DNA of 64,000 nucleotides, taken from positions 62,001 to 126,000 of the forward strand of contig JAURWE010000131.1 in assembly GCA_030655075.1 (NCBI GenBank). The letters are read 5' to 3'. Position numbers and translations under genes: made by a program. The DNA comes from Pararhizobium sp. (GTDB taxonomy: Bacteria; Pseudomonadota; Alphaproteobacteria; Rhizobiales; Rhizobiaceae). Positions 1 to 8,298 of this stretch are shown in pieces (position 1 is the first letter of the stretch; each line of letters opens with the position of its first letter). The notes under the pieces were generated by a model. It saw only the letters and a program-made list of their open reading frames with translations, did not search any database and was not told the origin of the DNA.

Positions 1-4
1 CCGA

Positions 5-787
5 TCACCCCGCCTTCACCTTTTTCTTTTTCGGCGGCGTGCGCAGCACATGGGTGAAATCGGAATTGTAGAGATCGCTGTCGCGGAACTGCACGTCGCC
101 GAACACCTTGCCGACCAGAATGAGCGCCGTGCGGGTGATCTTCGATTTGCGTACGTCCTCCTTCATACCGGCCAGCGTCGTGCGGATGAAGAGTTCGTCC
201 GGCCAGGTGGCGCGATAGGCGATGACGACGGGGCAATCGCCGCCATAGTAGGGCGCCAGCGCCTCGCGCACATAGGCGAGATTGCGGATCGACAGGTGGA
301 TGGCGAGCGTTGCACCGGAGCGGCCGAGAATTTCCAGCGTCTCGCCCTTCGGCATCGATGAGGCCTTCATCTCCGTGCGGGTGATGATGATCGTCTGAGC
401 CACTTCCGGCAGGGTCAGCTCGGTCTTCAGCCGCGCCGCCGCTCCGGCAAAGGCCGGAACGCCCGGCACGACATCATAGGGAATGCCCAGTGCATCGAGC
501 CGGCGCATCTGCTCGGCAATGGCACCATAGATCGACGGATCGCCGGAATGGACGCGGGCAACATGGTGGCCGCGCCCATGCGCCGCCTCGATCTCGGCGA
601 TGATCTCGTCGAGATGCATCGGCGCCGTGTCCTTGACGATGGCGCCCTCGGGCGCTGCCTTCACCGTCTCTTCCGGCACCAGCGAGCCCGCATAGAGGCA
701 GACCGGGCACTGTTCGATGAGGCGCAGGCCGCGCACGGTGATGAGGTCGGCAGCACCCGGTCCGGCGCCGATGAAATAGACGGTCAT
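5..787 (-). CDS. cobM: Precorrin-4 C11-methyltransferase CobM
   Basis: SAM-dependent tetrapyrrole methylase that methylates C11 of (cobalt-)precorrin-4 in the cytoplasm during corrin ring synthesis. The 260-residue protein has the usual family length. It shows the N-terminal glycine motif GAGPG (residues 7-11), the substrate-pocket motif HSGDPSIYGA (80-89) and VPGVPAFAGAAA (108-119), all typical of CobM/CbiF. The ATG start lies 46 bases after the cobJ stop with AAGGA upstream, so it is probably the last gene of the cbiX-cobH-cobL-cobI-cobJ-cobM run. Nothing looks damaged. Whether it acts on the metal-free or the cobalt-containing intermediate cannot be told from sequence. The CbiX and CbiG parts nearby point to the cobalt form (inference). 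Confidence 0.95.
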   Translation of the reverse strand: MTVYFIGAGPGAADLITVRGLRLIEQCPVCLYAGSLVPEETVKAAPEGAIVKDTAPMHLDEIIAEIEAAHGRGHHVARVHSGDPSIYGAIAEQMRRLDALGIPYDVVPGVPAFAGAAARLKTELTLPEVAQTIIITRTEMKASSMPKGETLEILGRSGATLAIHLSIRNLAYVREALAPYYGGDCPVVIAYRATWPDELFIRTTLAGMKEDVRKSKITRTALILVGKVFGDVQFRDSDLYNSDFTHVLRTPPKKKKVKAG

Positions 788-833
788 GAGGTTCTGTCCT
801 TGAAAAGCAAATGCAAAACGAAAGCGGCTGTCA

Positions 834-2657
834 TCATTCGGCGGCCACCATGCCGGTGCCGCTTTTTCCGGAATAGCCGCGCGGCGTGTAGACCCAGGTG
901 CGGCCGTCGCCGGTGCTCACCGTGCGGCTTTCCGACGAACCGACGACGACGACGGTCAGCATGTCGACCTCGTCGACATTGAGCTGACCGAGCGGCACGA
1001 CGCGCACGAGTTCGCCGTCGCGGCCGAGATTGGTGGCGAGAATGACCGGCGTATCGAAGGGCCGGTGTTCGAGCAACCGGTCGCGGGCGTAGGCCAGCTG
1101 CGTGCGCCGCTTCATCGACACCGGATTGTAGAAGGCAATGACGAAATCGCCCTCCGCCGCAGCCTTGACGCGCCGCTGAATATGCTCCCACGGCGTCAAG
1201 AGGTCGGAGAGCGAAATCGTGCAGAAATCATGGCCGAGCGGCGCGCCAATACGGGCGGCGGCGGCCTGAAGCGCCGAAATGCCCGGCGACACCTGCACCT
1301 CGATGCGGCTGGCCGCATCCGAAATCCCGCCCTTGTCGAACAGCTCGAAGACCAGCGTCGCCATGGCATAGATGCCGGCATCACCGGAGCAGACCAGCGA
1401 CACGGTCTTGCCGGCGCCGGCCAGTTCCATCGCATGCACGACGCGCGCCTCTTCCTTGCCGAGATCGAAATCATGACGGGTCTTGCCGCTGGTGAGCGGC
1501 CCGAGCAGATCGAGATAGAGCGAATAGCCGACGAGATCGCTCGACGCGCCGACCAGCGCCGAAACCTCCGGCGAACGCCAGCCATCCGAGCCCGGGCCGA
1601 TGCCGACGACGTTCAATTTGCCGCGCGCCCGGCCCACCGCATCTGCATCGACGATCGACGCCGCACGGCCGATGGCAGCCGTCGCACCCTTCGACTTGAT
1701 CTTCGGAAATACCAGTGCGCCCTCGGCGCCGACGCCGGCCAGCGCAGCCCCTTCGGCCACGCCATGGCAGCCGACTTCGGCAAAGACGATATCGGAGGGA
1801 TTTTGCAGACGCGGTGTCTCAGCCTCAAGGCTCCCCGCCGTAAAGAACCGGGCGGGAACATCGAGATGGCGGGCAACCGCATGGATCGCCGTCTCGTCAG
1901 CCTTCAGATCGATCGAGGCGACGCAGGCGATGCTGTCGCGGGCAAACCCGCTTTCCGACAGCGCCTGTTCCGCAAGCGCTATCGCCTCCTCCGTCGACGC
2001 ATGGCGCTCGCAGCCCATGCCGAGCACCAGCGTGGCCGGGTGATAGACGAGTTCCAGCGGCGATGCGGCAGTCGCCTGGTCGGTGACGGTCAGGTGCACA
2101 AGGCCATCCTCGGCGAAGGGCAGCTGGCTGTCGAGCAGCCAGTCGGCATCGCCCGCCAGCCGGGCAGATGCACCGGCAACAAGTTCACCCATCACGGCTT
2201 TCGCATTCTGAAGGCTCGACAGGCGGTAACCCCGTGGCGGATTGTCGAGCGCCACGCCGAAGCGGATATCGCCCGCCGTGGTGATCGCCGGATGCGCGTG
2301 CAGCAGCTTTGCCAGCGCCCGCGCCAGATCGTTGCCGCCATGATGGCCGCCGAGCAGCGGCACGACGGAGACGCCATCGTCGGACAATGCCACCACCGGC
2401 GGTTCGCTGTGTTTGTCGGACAGAACCGGCGCCAGCAGCCGGATGATCGCGCCCGTCGCCATGATCGCCACGATCGGCCGCCCCTCGACGAACAATGCCT
2501 GCAGATGCGTGCGGACGTCTTCGAACAGCACATCGGCGGTCGTCACACGCGCCTTGGCACCGTGCACGTCACCGGCAATCAGGTTGGCCACATGGGCGGC
2601 CAGCGGCTGCGCCGTGTCCGACAGAATGACGATGGCAGGCCTTAGAGAATCAAGCAT
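834..2657 (-). CDS. cobJ: Fused CbiG (cobalt-precorrin-5A hydrolase) - CobJ (precorrin-3B C17-methyltransferase)
   Basis: A 607-residue two-enzyme fusion. Roughly the first 345 residues are a complete CbiG-type unit: the N-terminal domain contains IMATGAIIRLLAPVL and GGHHGGNDLA, and the C-terminal domain contains LVLGMGCER. CbiG opens the delta-lactone of cobalt-precorrin-5A. The last ~255 residues are a tetrapyrrole methylase with VVGIGPGSDGW and CSGDAGIYAMA, which is CobJ/CbiH, the ring-contraction C17 methylase. I chose the ATG at 2657 because it opens directly on the CbiG domain and overlaps the cobI stop by 8 bases; the reading frame stays open upstream but only inside cobI. CobJ alone is about 250 residues, so the fusion explains the length. 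The CbiG half belongs to the early-cobalt route, which matters for deciding the pathway type. Confidence 0.93.
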   Translation of the reverse strand: MLDSLRPAIVILSDTAQPLAAHVANLIAGDVHGAKARVTTADVLFEDVRTHLQALFVEGRPIVAIMATGAIIRLLAPVLSDKHSEPPVVALSDDGVSVVPLLGGHHGGNDLARALAKLLHAHPAITTAGDIRFGVALDNPPRGYRLSSLQNAKAVMGELVAGASARLAGDADWLLDSQLPFAEDGLVHLTVTDQATAASPLELVYHPATLVLGMGCERHASTEEAIALAEQALSESGFARDSIACVASIDLKADETAIHAVARHLDVPARFFTAGSLEAETPRLQNPSDIVFAEVGCHGVAEGAALAGVGAEGALVFPKIKSKGATAAIGRAASIVDADAVGRARGKLNVVGIGPGSDGWRSPEVSALVGASSDLVGYSLYLDLLGPLTSGKTRHDFDLGKEEARVVHAMELAGAGKTVSLVCSGDAGIYAMATLVFELFDKGGISDAASRIEVQVSPGISALQAAAARIGAPLGHDFCTISLSDLLTPWEHIQRRVKAAAEGDFVIAFYNPVSMKRRTQLAYARDRLLEHRPFDTPVILATNLGRDGELVRVVPLGQLNVDEVDMLTVVVVGSSESRTVSTGDGRTWVYTPRGYSGKSGTGMVAAE

Positions 2658-3402
2658 GGAATGGGTCCGTCGGGTTTGCGGGCGGCGTCGAGAGGCCGGC
2701 AATCCAGCGCTCCTGCCCCTTGTAGATGAGGATCATCGAGAAATAGGGCGCGCTGTCGTCGCTGATATCAGAGAGCGGCAGGACGCGCTGTTCAGCCAGG
2801 CTGATGCGTTCGAGATAACCCGCCTGTTCCAGCAGATTCATATCCTCAAGCAGCGCCCGTATCCGGTTGAAATGACGGCCGATCTTGATGATGACCGCAG
2901 CGTCGGTGGCCAAAAGCTGCGCCCGCAGGACATCATCCTCCAGCGGCGCCGCCAGCACGGTCAGCACGTCGTTGCGCGCGGCGAGAGGCCGCCCGAGCGC
3001 CGCCGCACCCGCCATGACCGAGGAAACACCCGGCACGATCTCGATCTCGTAGCGGCCGGCCAGCCGCTCGAACAGATACATGAACGACCCGTAGAAGAAG
3101 GGGTCGCCCTCGCAGAGAACGGCCACATCAGAGCCGCTGTCGAGGTGGTGCGACAGGGTCTCGGCGGCCGCGTCATAGACCTCCCGCGCCGGATAACGCT
3201 CGACCCGCATCGGCACGATCATCGGCACTTCGAGCTGGGCTGCGGTCAGATAGGGCGCGGCGATCTGGCGCGCGAAACTCGGCCCCGTATCGGGAGCCGG
3301 ATAGGCGACGACCGAAACGCTGGTCAGAATACGATGGGCCTTCAGCGTCACAAGTTCCGGATCACCGGGGCCGAGCCCGAGGCCATAGAGTTTTCCGGTC
3401 AT
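2650..3402 (-). CDS. cobI: Precorrin-2 C20-methyltransferase CobI
   Basis: Methylates C20 of precorrin-2 (or cobalt-precorrin-2) with SAM. The 250-residue protein starts with the methylase glycine motif GLGPGDPELVTLKA and has CEGDPFFYGSFMY and VPGVSSVMAGAAAL further in, as in CobI/CbiL. The ATG at 3402 was chosen because it matches the family N-terminus exactly and overlaps the cobL stop by 4 bases (ATGA). The open frame further upstream is only a shadow inside cobL. The overlaps on both sides show tight translational coupling in the cob run. Confidence 0.95.
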   Translation of the reverse strand: MTGKLYGLGLGPGDPELVTLKAHRILTSVSVVAYPAPDTGPSFARQIAAPYLTAAQLEVPMIVPMRVERYPAREVYDAAAETLSHHLDSGSDVAVLCEGDPFFYGSFMYLFERLAGRYEIEIVPGVSSVMAGAAALGRPLAARNDVLTVLAAPLEDDVLRAQLLATDAAVIIKIGRHFNRIRALLEDMNLLEQAGYLERISLAEQRVLPLSDISDDSAPYFSMILIYKGQERWIAGLSTPPANPTDPFHA

Positions 3403-4913
3403 GCGTCCCTCTCCTTGTGTACGAGCCAGAGCGTCACCGGCATCAGCGATTTCCAGCCGCAGTAGCGCCCGACGGGGGCTGCGCGCGCCACCGAAATCCG
3501 GGTCAGCTCGCCGCCGTGGCGGCCGCGAAGCTCGACCAGCCGCGCCTCGCCCTCCAGTGTAACAGCATTGGCAACCAGACGCCCGCCGGGCTTCACCCCG
3601 GCCCAGGCCGCCTCGAAAACGCCCTCGCCCGTCAGCCCCCCACCGATGAAGACGGCGTCCGCCGCCTCGAGTGCATCGAGCGCGGCCGGTGCCATGCCCT
3701 CGGTGATTTTCAGGTCGGGAACACCCAGCGCACCGGCATTCTCGGCGATCATCGCCAGCCGCTCCGGCTTGGCCTCGACAGCGATCGCCCGCCCGCCGGC
3801 CCGCATCCATTCAATGGCGATCGACCCGCAGCCGGCACCGACATCCCACAGCAGCGCGCCCGGATAGGGCGCCAGCAGCGCCAGCGTCGCGGCGCGGATC
3901 TCGCGCTTGGTTAGTTGCCCGTCATGGCGAAAGGCATCGTCTGGCAGCCCCGGTACCAGCGGCAGCACAGGGCCATCGCCGGCGCAATCGATGGCCAGCG
4001 TGTTGAAATCCGCGAACGGTGTGTTGGCCGCTAGGAGGTCCTGCGCGGTCATACGCACGGTCCGCTCCCTTGCCCCGCCCATATGCTCCAGCACGTGCAG
4101 AACCGATGCCCCGAAGCCGCGCGCCACCAGCATGTCCGCCGCTTGAACGATGGTAGAGCCATCCGAGGTCAGCGCCAGAACACGGGCACCGGGGAAAAGA
4201 TGGCGATTAAGATGTTCGACCGGGCGGCCGTGCAAGGTGATGCAGGCAACGCTCTGCAGTGGCCAGCCGAGCCGCGCTGCCGCCAGCGAGAAGGCAGAGG
4301 GCGATGGCAGGATGCGCATTTCATCGGCCGGAAACTCTCGGCCCAAGGTCGAGCCAATGCCGAAATGCAAGGGATCGCCGGTGGCGAGGATTGTCACCGG
4401 CGTGCCACGCAAGGCGATGATGCGATCGAGTGTTTCGCGGTAGCCGTCGGCCCAATTCAAGATGGTTTTGGAGGTGTGGCTTGTACCCCCCTCTGTCCTG
4501 TCGGACATCTCCCCCTCAAGGGGGGAGATCGCTGGAGCCGCCTGTCCATGCCGGGCCGCCCCCTCACCCGGCGCATGCGCGCCACCCTCTCCCCGCTGGG
4601 GAGAGGAGGTTTCCGGACCGGCCTCTTGCTCCCTCTTCTCCCCCACGGGGAGAAGGTGGCCTGAAGGGCTGGATGAGGGGGTGTTCCGAAAACCCGTGGC
4701 CGCGTCACGGCCGGAACGAATCTCCCCCCTTGAGGGGGAGATGTCGCGCAGCGACAGAGGGGGGTAAGCCTCCACGAGCTCAGACATCACCGAAGACAAA
4801 CGCTCGCTCACCACCACCACCGCACTTGCCGAGAGGACAGCACGCGCCTCGGGGGTGAGGCTCGCGAGCCCGCTGTCGCCGATGCCGATGATGGTGAGCC
4901 ACGGGTCAGACAT
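3399..4913 (-). CDS. cobL: Precorrin-6Y C5,15-methyltransferase CobL with in-frame repeat insert
   Basis: Bifunctional enzyme that methylates C5 and C15 and decarboxylates the C12 acetate. The N-terminal CbiE-like domain starts at once (WLTIIGIGDSGLASLTPEAR) and resumes at about residue 150. The C-terminal CbiT-like domain has the SAM motif LLWDVGAGCGSIAIEW and ends in a typical CobL tail. At 504 residues it is about 90 longer than usual CobL proteins. The excess is residues ~51-143, encoded by palindromic repeat DNA at 4484-4766. The insert falls early in the CbiE domain, after the SERLSSVMSELVEAY segment. The frame is preserved and there is no stop, so a full-length protein can be made. It overlaps cobH by 8 bases and cobI by 4. 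Confidence 0.93.
   Translation of the reverse strand: MSDPWLTIIGIGDSGLASLTPEARAVLSASAVVVVSERLSSVMSELVEAYPPLSLRDISPSRGEIRSGRDAATGFRNTPSSSPSGHLLPVGEKREQEAGPETSSPQRGEGGAHAPGEGAARHGQAAPAISPLEGEMSDRTEGGTSHTSKTILNWADGYRETLDRIIALRGTPVTILATGDPLHFGIGSTLGREFPADEMRILPSPSAFSLAAARLGWPLQSVACITLHGRPVEHLNRHLFPGARVLALTSDGSTIVQAADMLVARGFGASVLHVLEHMGGARERTVRMTAQDLLAANTPFADFNTLAIDCAGDGPVLPLVPGLPDDAFRHDGQLTKREIRAATLALLAPYPGALLWDVGAGCGSIAIEWMRAGGRAIAVEAKPERLAMIAENAGALGVPDLKITEGMAPAALDALEAADAVFIGGGLTGEGVFEAAWAGVKPGGRLVANAVTLEGEARLVELRGRHGGELTRISVARAAPVGRYCGWKSLMPVTLWLVHKERDA
4484..4766. repeat. RIME-like mosaic palindromic repeat (A-B-A') inside cobL
   Basis: Three blocks are visible. Unit A (4484-4529) starts TACCCCCCTCTGTC and ends in the palindrome ATCTCCCCCTCAAGGGGGGA plus GAT. 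Unit B (4560-4680) holds two short stem-loops (TCTCCCCGCTGGGGAGA and TTCTCCCCCACGGGGAGAA). Unit A' (4720-4766) is an inverted copy of A and ends in GACAGAGGGGGGTA. A and A' therefore form inverted ends around B. Related units occur at 10889-11149, 12788-12924 and 13547-13731. The structure resembles the Rhizobium-specific intergenic mosaic elements (RIME), but here it lies inside a coding sequence. Family membership is from memory and was not checked by alignment. Confidence 0.85.
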
Positions 4914-5550
4914 TGGCGCCGAGCCCTCCGGCCAGCGCGTTGACGGCCGCCGATGCCATGGCCGAGCCGCCCCGGCGGCCGGAGACAGCGATATAGGGCA
5001 CGCCGCAGCTGTCTGATATCAGCGCATCCTTCGATTCCGCCGCGCCGACGAAGCCGACCGGCATGCCGATGATCAGCGCCGGTTTCTGAGCACCCTTGTC
5101 GAGAAGCTCCAAGAGCCGGAACAGCGCCGTCGGTGCATTGCCGATGGCGACGACGGAACCGGCCAGCCGCTCCCCCCAGAGATCCACCTGCGCCGCCGAC
5201 CGGGTCGTCCCAAGCTCAGCCGCCAGCGGCCGGACGCGCGCATCGTTGAGCAGGCAGAGAATGTCGTGGTCGACCGGAAGCAGGTGGCGGATGATGCCGT
5301 GCCGGACCATTTCGGCGTCGCAAAAAACCGGAGCACCGGCCTTCAGCGCTTGCGCACCGGCCTCGAAAGCACCGGCCGAAAAAGCGATATCGCCCGCCAG
5401 ATCGACCATGCCGCAGGCATGAATCAATCTGACAGCCAGCGCCTGCATGCCCCCGGAAAAGCGCGACAAATCGGCTTCCGACCGGATCGTTTCGAACGAC
5501 TGCCGGTAAATCTCCTGAGGATCACGACTATGGTCCGGCCGTAGCGACAC
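4906..5550 (-). CDS. cobH: Precorrin-8X methylmutase CobH
   Basis: Moves the methyl group from C11 to C12 of precorrin-8X to give hydrogenobyrinate (or the cobalt equivalent, CbiC). The 214-residue protein has the full family length, with SFETIRSEADLSRFSG near the N-terminus, the conserved RLIHACGMVD (residues ~41-50, containing the catalytic His of the family) and IGMPVGFVGAAESK near residue 160. The start is GTG at 5550, one base after the cbiX stop, and it overlaps cobL by 8 bases. It is therefore the second gene of the run. Confidence 0.95.
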   Translation of the reverse strand: MSLRPDHSRDPQEIYRQSFETIRSEADLSRFSGGMQALAVRLIHACGMVDLAGDIAFSAGAFEAGAQALKAGAPVFCDAEMVRHGIIRHLLPVDHDILCLLNDARVRPLAAELGTTRSAAQVDLWGERLAGSVVAIGNAPTALFRLLELLDKGAQKPALIIGMPVGFVGAAESKDALISDSCGVPYIAVSGRRGGSAMASAAVNALAGGLGANV

Positions 5551-5551
5551 G

Positions 5552-6832
5552 TTATGTCTTCTTCATCGATTTCGGTCCGAGCGGATGATCCGCATGCGGA
5601 TAGGGATGATGGTGATGGGCATGGTCGTGATCATGATTGTGGTCGTGCGAATGGTGCGCATGATCATGGTGGTCATGCCTGTGGTGATCGTGGCCGTGAT
5701 GGGCATGGTCGTGATGTGCATGATCGTGACCGTGCGGCTCGCCGAAACCCGGTTCCGGCTCCACATGGGTCAGATGCCCGTATTTGCCGCCAAGCGTGAC
5801 GGAGGCTGCGTAGTCGAATGCCGGCTGCAAATCGTTGGGCTCCGCGTGCGAATGAACCGGGGTGAACGGCAAGCCGTGCTCCCGGCAAAAATCCTCTTCC
5901 CGGCAGGAGGCGTCGCAATCGCCTCCGCAGGGACAGTTTTCCAAGCCGCCGCCGATGCCCTCGACATGGTGGTGATGGCTTTCCTGCGGCAGACCGACCT
6001 CCGCCTCGAAGCCCAGCACCTGCTCGCGGTACTTGCACATCTGGCAGTTCATCAGCGCCGCGCCATCGAGGATCTCTTTGACGCGGTCCTGGAAGACATC
6101 AAGCACCAGCGGATGATCGTTGAGATAGGAAGCCTTGACGAACTGTATGCCCGGATGCCGCTCTGCGACATCATCCGTGTAGGAATAGATGCGCTTCACC
6201 AGCACGCCGGTGAACAGGAAATAAGGAAAGACGACGATGCGGCGGTAGCCGAGCTTGACGGCATGCTCCAGCCCCGGCTCGACCAGCGGAAAGGTGACAC
6301 CCGAATAGCAGGTCTCGCCCCAGCCAAACCCCATGCCTTCCCAGAGCATGCGCATGACCTTGCTGGCGTTGGAATTGGCGTCCGGATCCGACGAGCCGCG
6401 ACCAACCACCATCAGCAGCGTTTCATGCCGGGGGACATCGCCATGTTCGGCATTGGCAGCGTCCAGTGCCTCTGTGATCCGGTCGCCGGCAGCGCGGATC
6501 ATCTTCAGGTCGATGCCGAGTTCGCGGCCGTAGTTGATGACCATGCCCGGGTTCTGGGCCTGATAGGTGTTGAGCACGGAGGGAATATCGTTCTTGGCGT
6601 GACCGGCGGCAAACAGCATGCCGGGAACCGCCAGCACCCGCGTCACACCCTGCGCGCGCAGGCTGTCGAGACCGGCAGAAATCACCGGATTGCAGAATTC
6701 GAGATAGCCGTATTCGACGGGAATGTCGGGGTAGCGGGCCCGCAGGCCTTCGGAGACGGAGGCGAATTCGCGCGCCGCATTCTGGTTGCGGCTGCCGTGT
6801 CCGCAGACCATGATTCCGAGTTTTTCCGCCAT
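5552..6832 (-). CDS. cbiX: CbiX-type sirohydrochlorin cobaltochelatase with Fe-S motif and His-rich tail
   Basis: Inserts cobalt into sirohydrochlorin at the start of the early-cobalt B12 route. The 426-residue protein has two CbiX half-domains: MVCGHGSRNQNAAREF at the N-terminus, and VGRGSSDPDANSNA plus FPYFLFTGVL in the second half. It then carries MNCQMC, an MxCxxC motif like the one that binds an Fe-S cluster in the long CbiX of Bacillus megaterium, further cysteines (NCPCGGDCDASC), and a strongly His/Asp-rich C-terminal tail of about 60 residues. The tail probably binds or stores Co2+ or Ni2+ (inference). ATG start at 6832. It is the first gene of the minus-strand run, and 365 bases separate it from the divergent permease gene. 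Confidence 0.92.
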   Translation of the reverse strand: MAEKLGIMVCGHGSRNQNAAREFASVSEGLRARYPDIPVEYGYLEFCNPVISAGLDSLRAQGVTRVLAVPGMLFAAGHAKNDIPSVLNTYQAQNPGMVINYGRELGIDLKMIRAAGDRITEALDAANAEHGDVPRHETLLMVVGRGSSDPDANSNASKVMRMLWEGMGFGWGETCYSGVTFPLVEPGLEHAVKLGYRRIVVFPYFLFTGVLVKRIYSYTDDVAERHPGIQFVKASYLNDHPLVLDVFQDRVKEILDGAALMNCQMCKYREQVLGFEAEVGLPQESHHHHVEGIGGGLENCPCGGDCDASCREEDFCREHGLPFTPVHSHAEPNDLQPAFDYAASVTLGGKYGHLTHVEPEPGFGEPHGHDHAHHDHAHHGHDHHRHDHHDHAHHSHDHNHDHDHAHHHHPYPHADHPLGPKSMKKT

Positions 6833-7197
6833 GTAGTCTAGACCTCCACTTCGCCGTTTCGATGTACGAAGCGCCAGGACTTGGTTGTGAACAAGGCCTG
6901 TAGGCGGTCTGGACAGCTCCGGACTAGACCCCCGAGTTGGGTCAGCCGCACCGGAATTTTCTTCAAGCCTGATGCATCAGGCGCCGTCGCACATTGAGGA
7001 CCACGTCTAGCCGAGCGCCGCTCAAGCGTCAAACGGGTTTGCGCCGGAAGCTGGCGCGCCTGCGCCCTTCGCCGCTCGAGCCCCGGTATTTGCCCGGATT
7101 TGCAACGAAAATTGCTGTGACCGTGACACTTTTGCGCTGTCTTGACGGGGGAGAACGTGAAATGACAAACGCTTGCTTTTAGCCGTTCAGGTTCGCC
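6833..7197. other. Divergent intergenic region between cbiX and the TauE-type permease
   Basis: 365 bases without a convincing gene. The promoters for cbiX (minus) and the permease (plus) must lie here. I looked for a cobalamin-riboswitch B12 box on both strands and found none, so cbiX does not appear to be directly B12-switched in the way cbtB is. Short hairpins such as CTGATGCATCAG (6969-6980) are present but have no clear role. Confidence 0.5.
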
Positions 7198-7983
7198 GTG
7201 CCCGATATTGCCCTTCACATTCTCCTTCTCCTGTTTGCCGCCTGCTTCCTTGCCGGCTTCGTCGATTCCATCGCCGGCGGCGGCGGGCTCATCACCATTC
7301 CGGCCTTCCTTCTGGCCGGCATCGCGCCGCTGGATGCACTGGGAACCAACAAGCTCGGCGGGCTGTTCGGCTCCGGCTCGGCCACCATCGCCTACGCCAG
7401 CAAGGGCCACGTCAACCTGAAAGAGCAGCTGCCGCTGGCGCTTCTGTCGGCGGGGGGCGCGGCGCTGGGTGCCGTCATGGCAACCTTCGTGCCCGCAGAG
7501 GTTCTAAAGGTCGCCCTGCCCTTCCTGCTGGTCGCCATCGCGCTCTATTTCGGCTTGAAACCCAACATCGGCGATGTCGACACGGCCCGCCGCATCAGCC
7601 ATTTCGCCTTCGCGTTCACGGCTGTGCCACTGATCGGCTTTTACGACGGCGTCTTCGGTCCCGGCACCGGCTCGTTCTTCATGCTGTCCTTCGTCATGCT
7701 CGCCGGTTTCGGCGTGCTGAAAGCGACAGCCCACACCAAGCTTCTCAACTTCGCCTCCAACATCGGCGCCTTCATCGTTTTTGCGCTCTACGGCGCCGTC
7801 TATTGGAAGCTCGGCCTCATCACCGGCGTCGCCCAGTTTCTCGGCGCGCAAGTGGGCTCGCGCATGGCCATGAAGATCGGCGCCGGCATCATCAAGCCGC
7901 TGCTGGTCATCACCTGCATCGGCCTTGCCATCCGCCTGCTGTCGGATCCGGCACATCCGATCAGGATCTGGCTGAATATCTGA
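7198..7983 (+). CDS. TauE/SafE (TSUP) family membrane permease
   Basis: Inner-membrane protein of the sulfite exporter TauE/SafE family, which moves sulfur-containing organic anions or sulfite; the substrate here is unknown. The 261-residue protein has about eight hydrophobic segments, the family N-terminal signature FVDSIAGGGGLITIPAFL (residues ~22-39), the glycine-rich LGTNKLGGLFGSGSA and the second-half copy GFYDGVFGPGTGSFFM. The start is GTG at 7198. Its position between the cob runs may be fortuitous. Cobalt transport by TSUP proteins has been suggested in some lineages, but nothing in this sequence decides that. Confidence 0.88.
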   Translation: MPDIALHILLLLFAACFLAGFVDSIAGGGGLITIPAFLLAGIAPLDALGTNKLGGLFGSGSATIAYASKGHVNLKEQLPLALLSAGGAALGAVMATFVPAEVLKVALPFLLVAIALYFGLKPNIGDVDTARRISHFAFAFTAVPLIGFYDGVFGPGTGSFFMLSFVMLAGFGVLKATAHTKLLNFASNIGAFIVFALYGAVYWKLGLITGVAQFLGAQVGSRMAMKIGAGIIKPLLVITCIGLAIRLLSDPAHPIRIWLNI

Positions 7984-8046
7984 TCAATCTTGCTCGACGG
8001 GCAAAATTCGGTATATTCATTCTGAATAATGCGCAGGAGATCGTCC

Positions 8047-8298
8047 ATGGCAACCACCAGTATGAGCCTTGGCCCCCATTGGGAAAACTTCATCAAGGAG
8101 CAGGTCGCCTCCGGCCGCTACGGCTCGGCCACCGAGGTGGTCCGCGATGCCCTCCGCGGCCTGGAAGAGGATGCAAAGCGGCTCGAGGCTCTGCGGCAGC
8201 ACTTGGATGAGGGGTATCAGCAAGCCCTGCGCGGCGAGTTTGTCGAGGATTTTTCGGTCGACGAACTGATCGATGACCTTGACCGCGAGGAGCAATGA
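8047..8298 (+). CDS. parD: ParD-family antitoxin
   Basis: An 83-residue ribbon-helix-helix antitoxin. The N-terminus MSLGPHWENFIKEQVASGRY followed by GSATEVVRDALRGLEE is the DNA-binding and dimer region of ParD, and the acidic C-terminus (residues ~65-83) would wrap the toxin. The ATG at 8047 is preferred because AGGAGA lies six bases upstream; another ATG 18 bases earlier has no such site. Its stop overlaps the parE start by 4 bases (ATGA), the usual coupling that makes antitoxin first. It most likely represses its own promoter in the 60 bases upstream. Confidence 0.92.
   Translation: MATTSMSLGPHWENFIKEQVASGRYGSATEVVRDALRGLEEDAKRLEALRQHLDEGYQQALRGEFVEDFSVDELIDDLDREEQ

Noticed and set aside
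1065..2645. Plus-strand frame of ~526 codons opposite cobJ
   Set aside because: Shadow of the CbiG-CobJ gene; the product is Arg-rich with no recognisable family.
5585..6841. Plus-strand Met/Val repeat protein opposite cbiX
   Set aside because: It is the reverse reading of the His-rich tail codons and of the chelatase domains; there is no independent evidence.
6833..7197. A second cobalamin riboswitch ahead of cbiX
   Set aside because: No B12 box (CCAGGAGACCTGCC type) was found on either strand; a GCCGGAAGCTGGCG stretch is only a partial resemblance.
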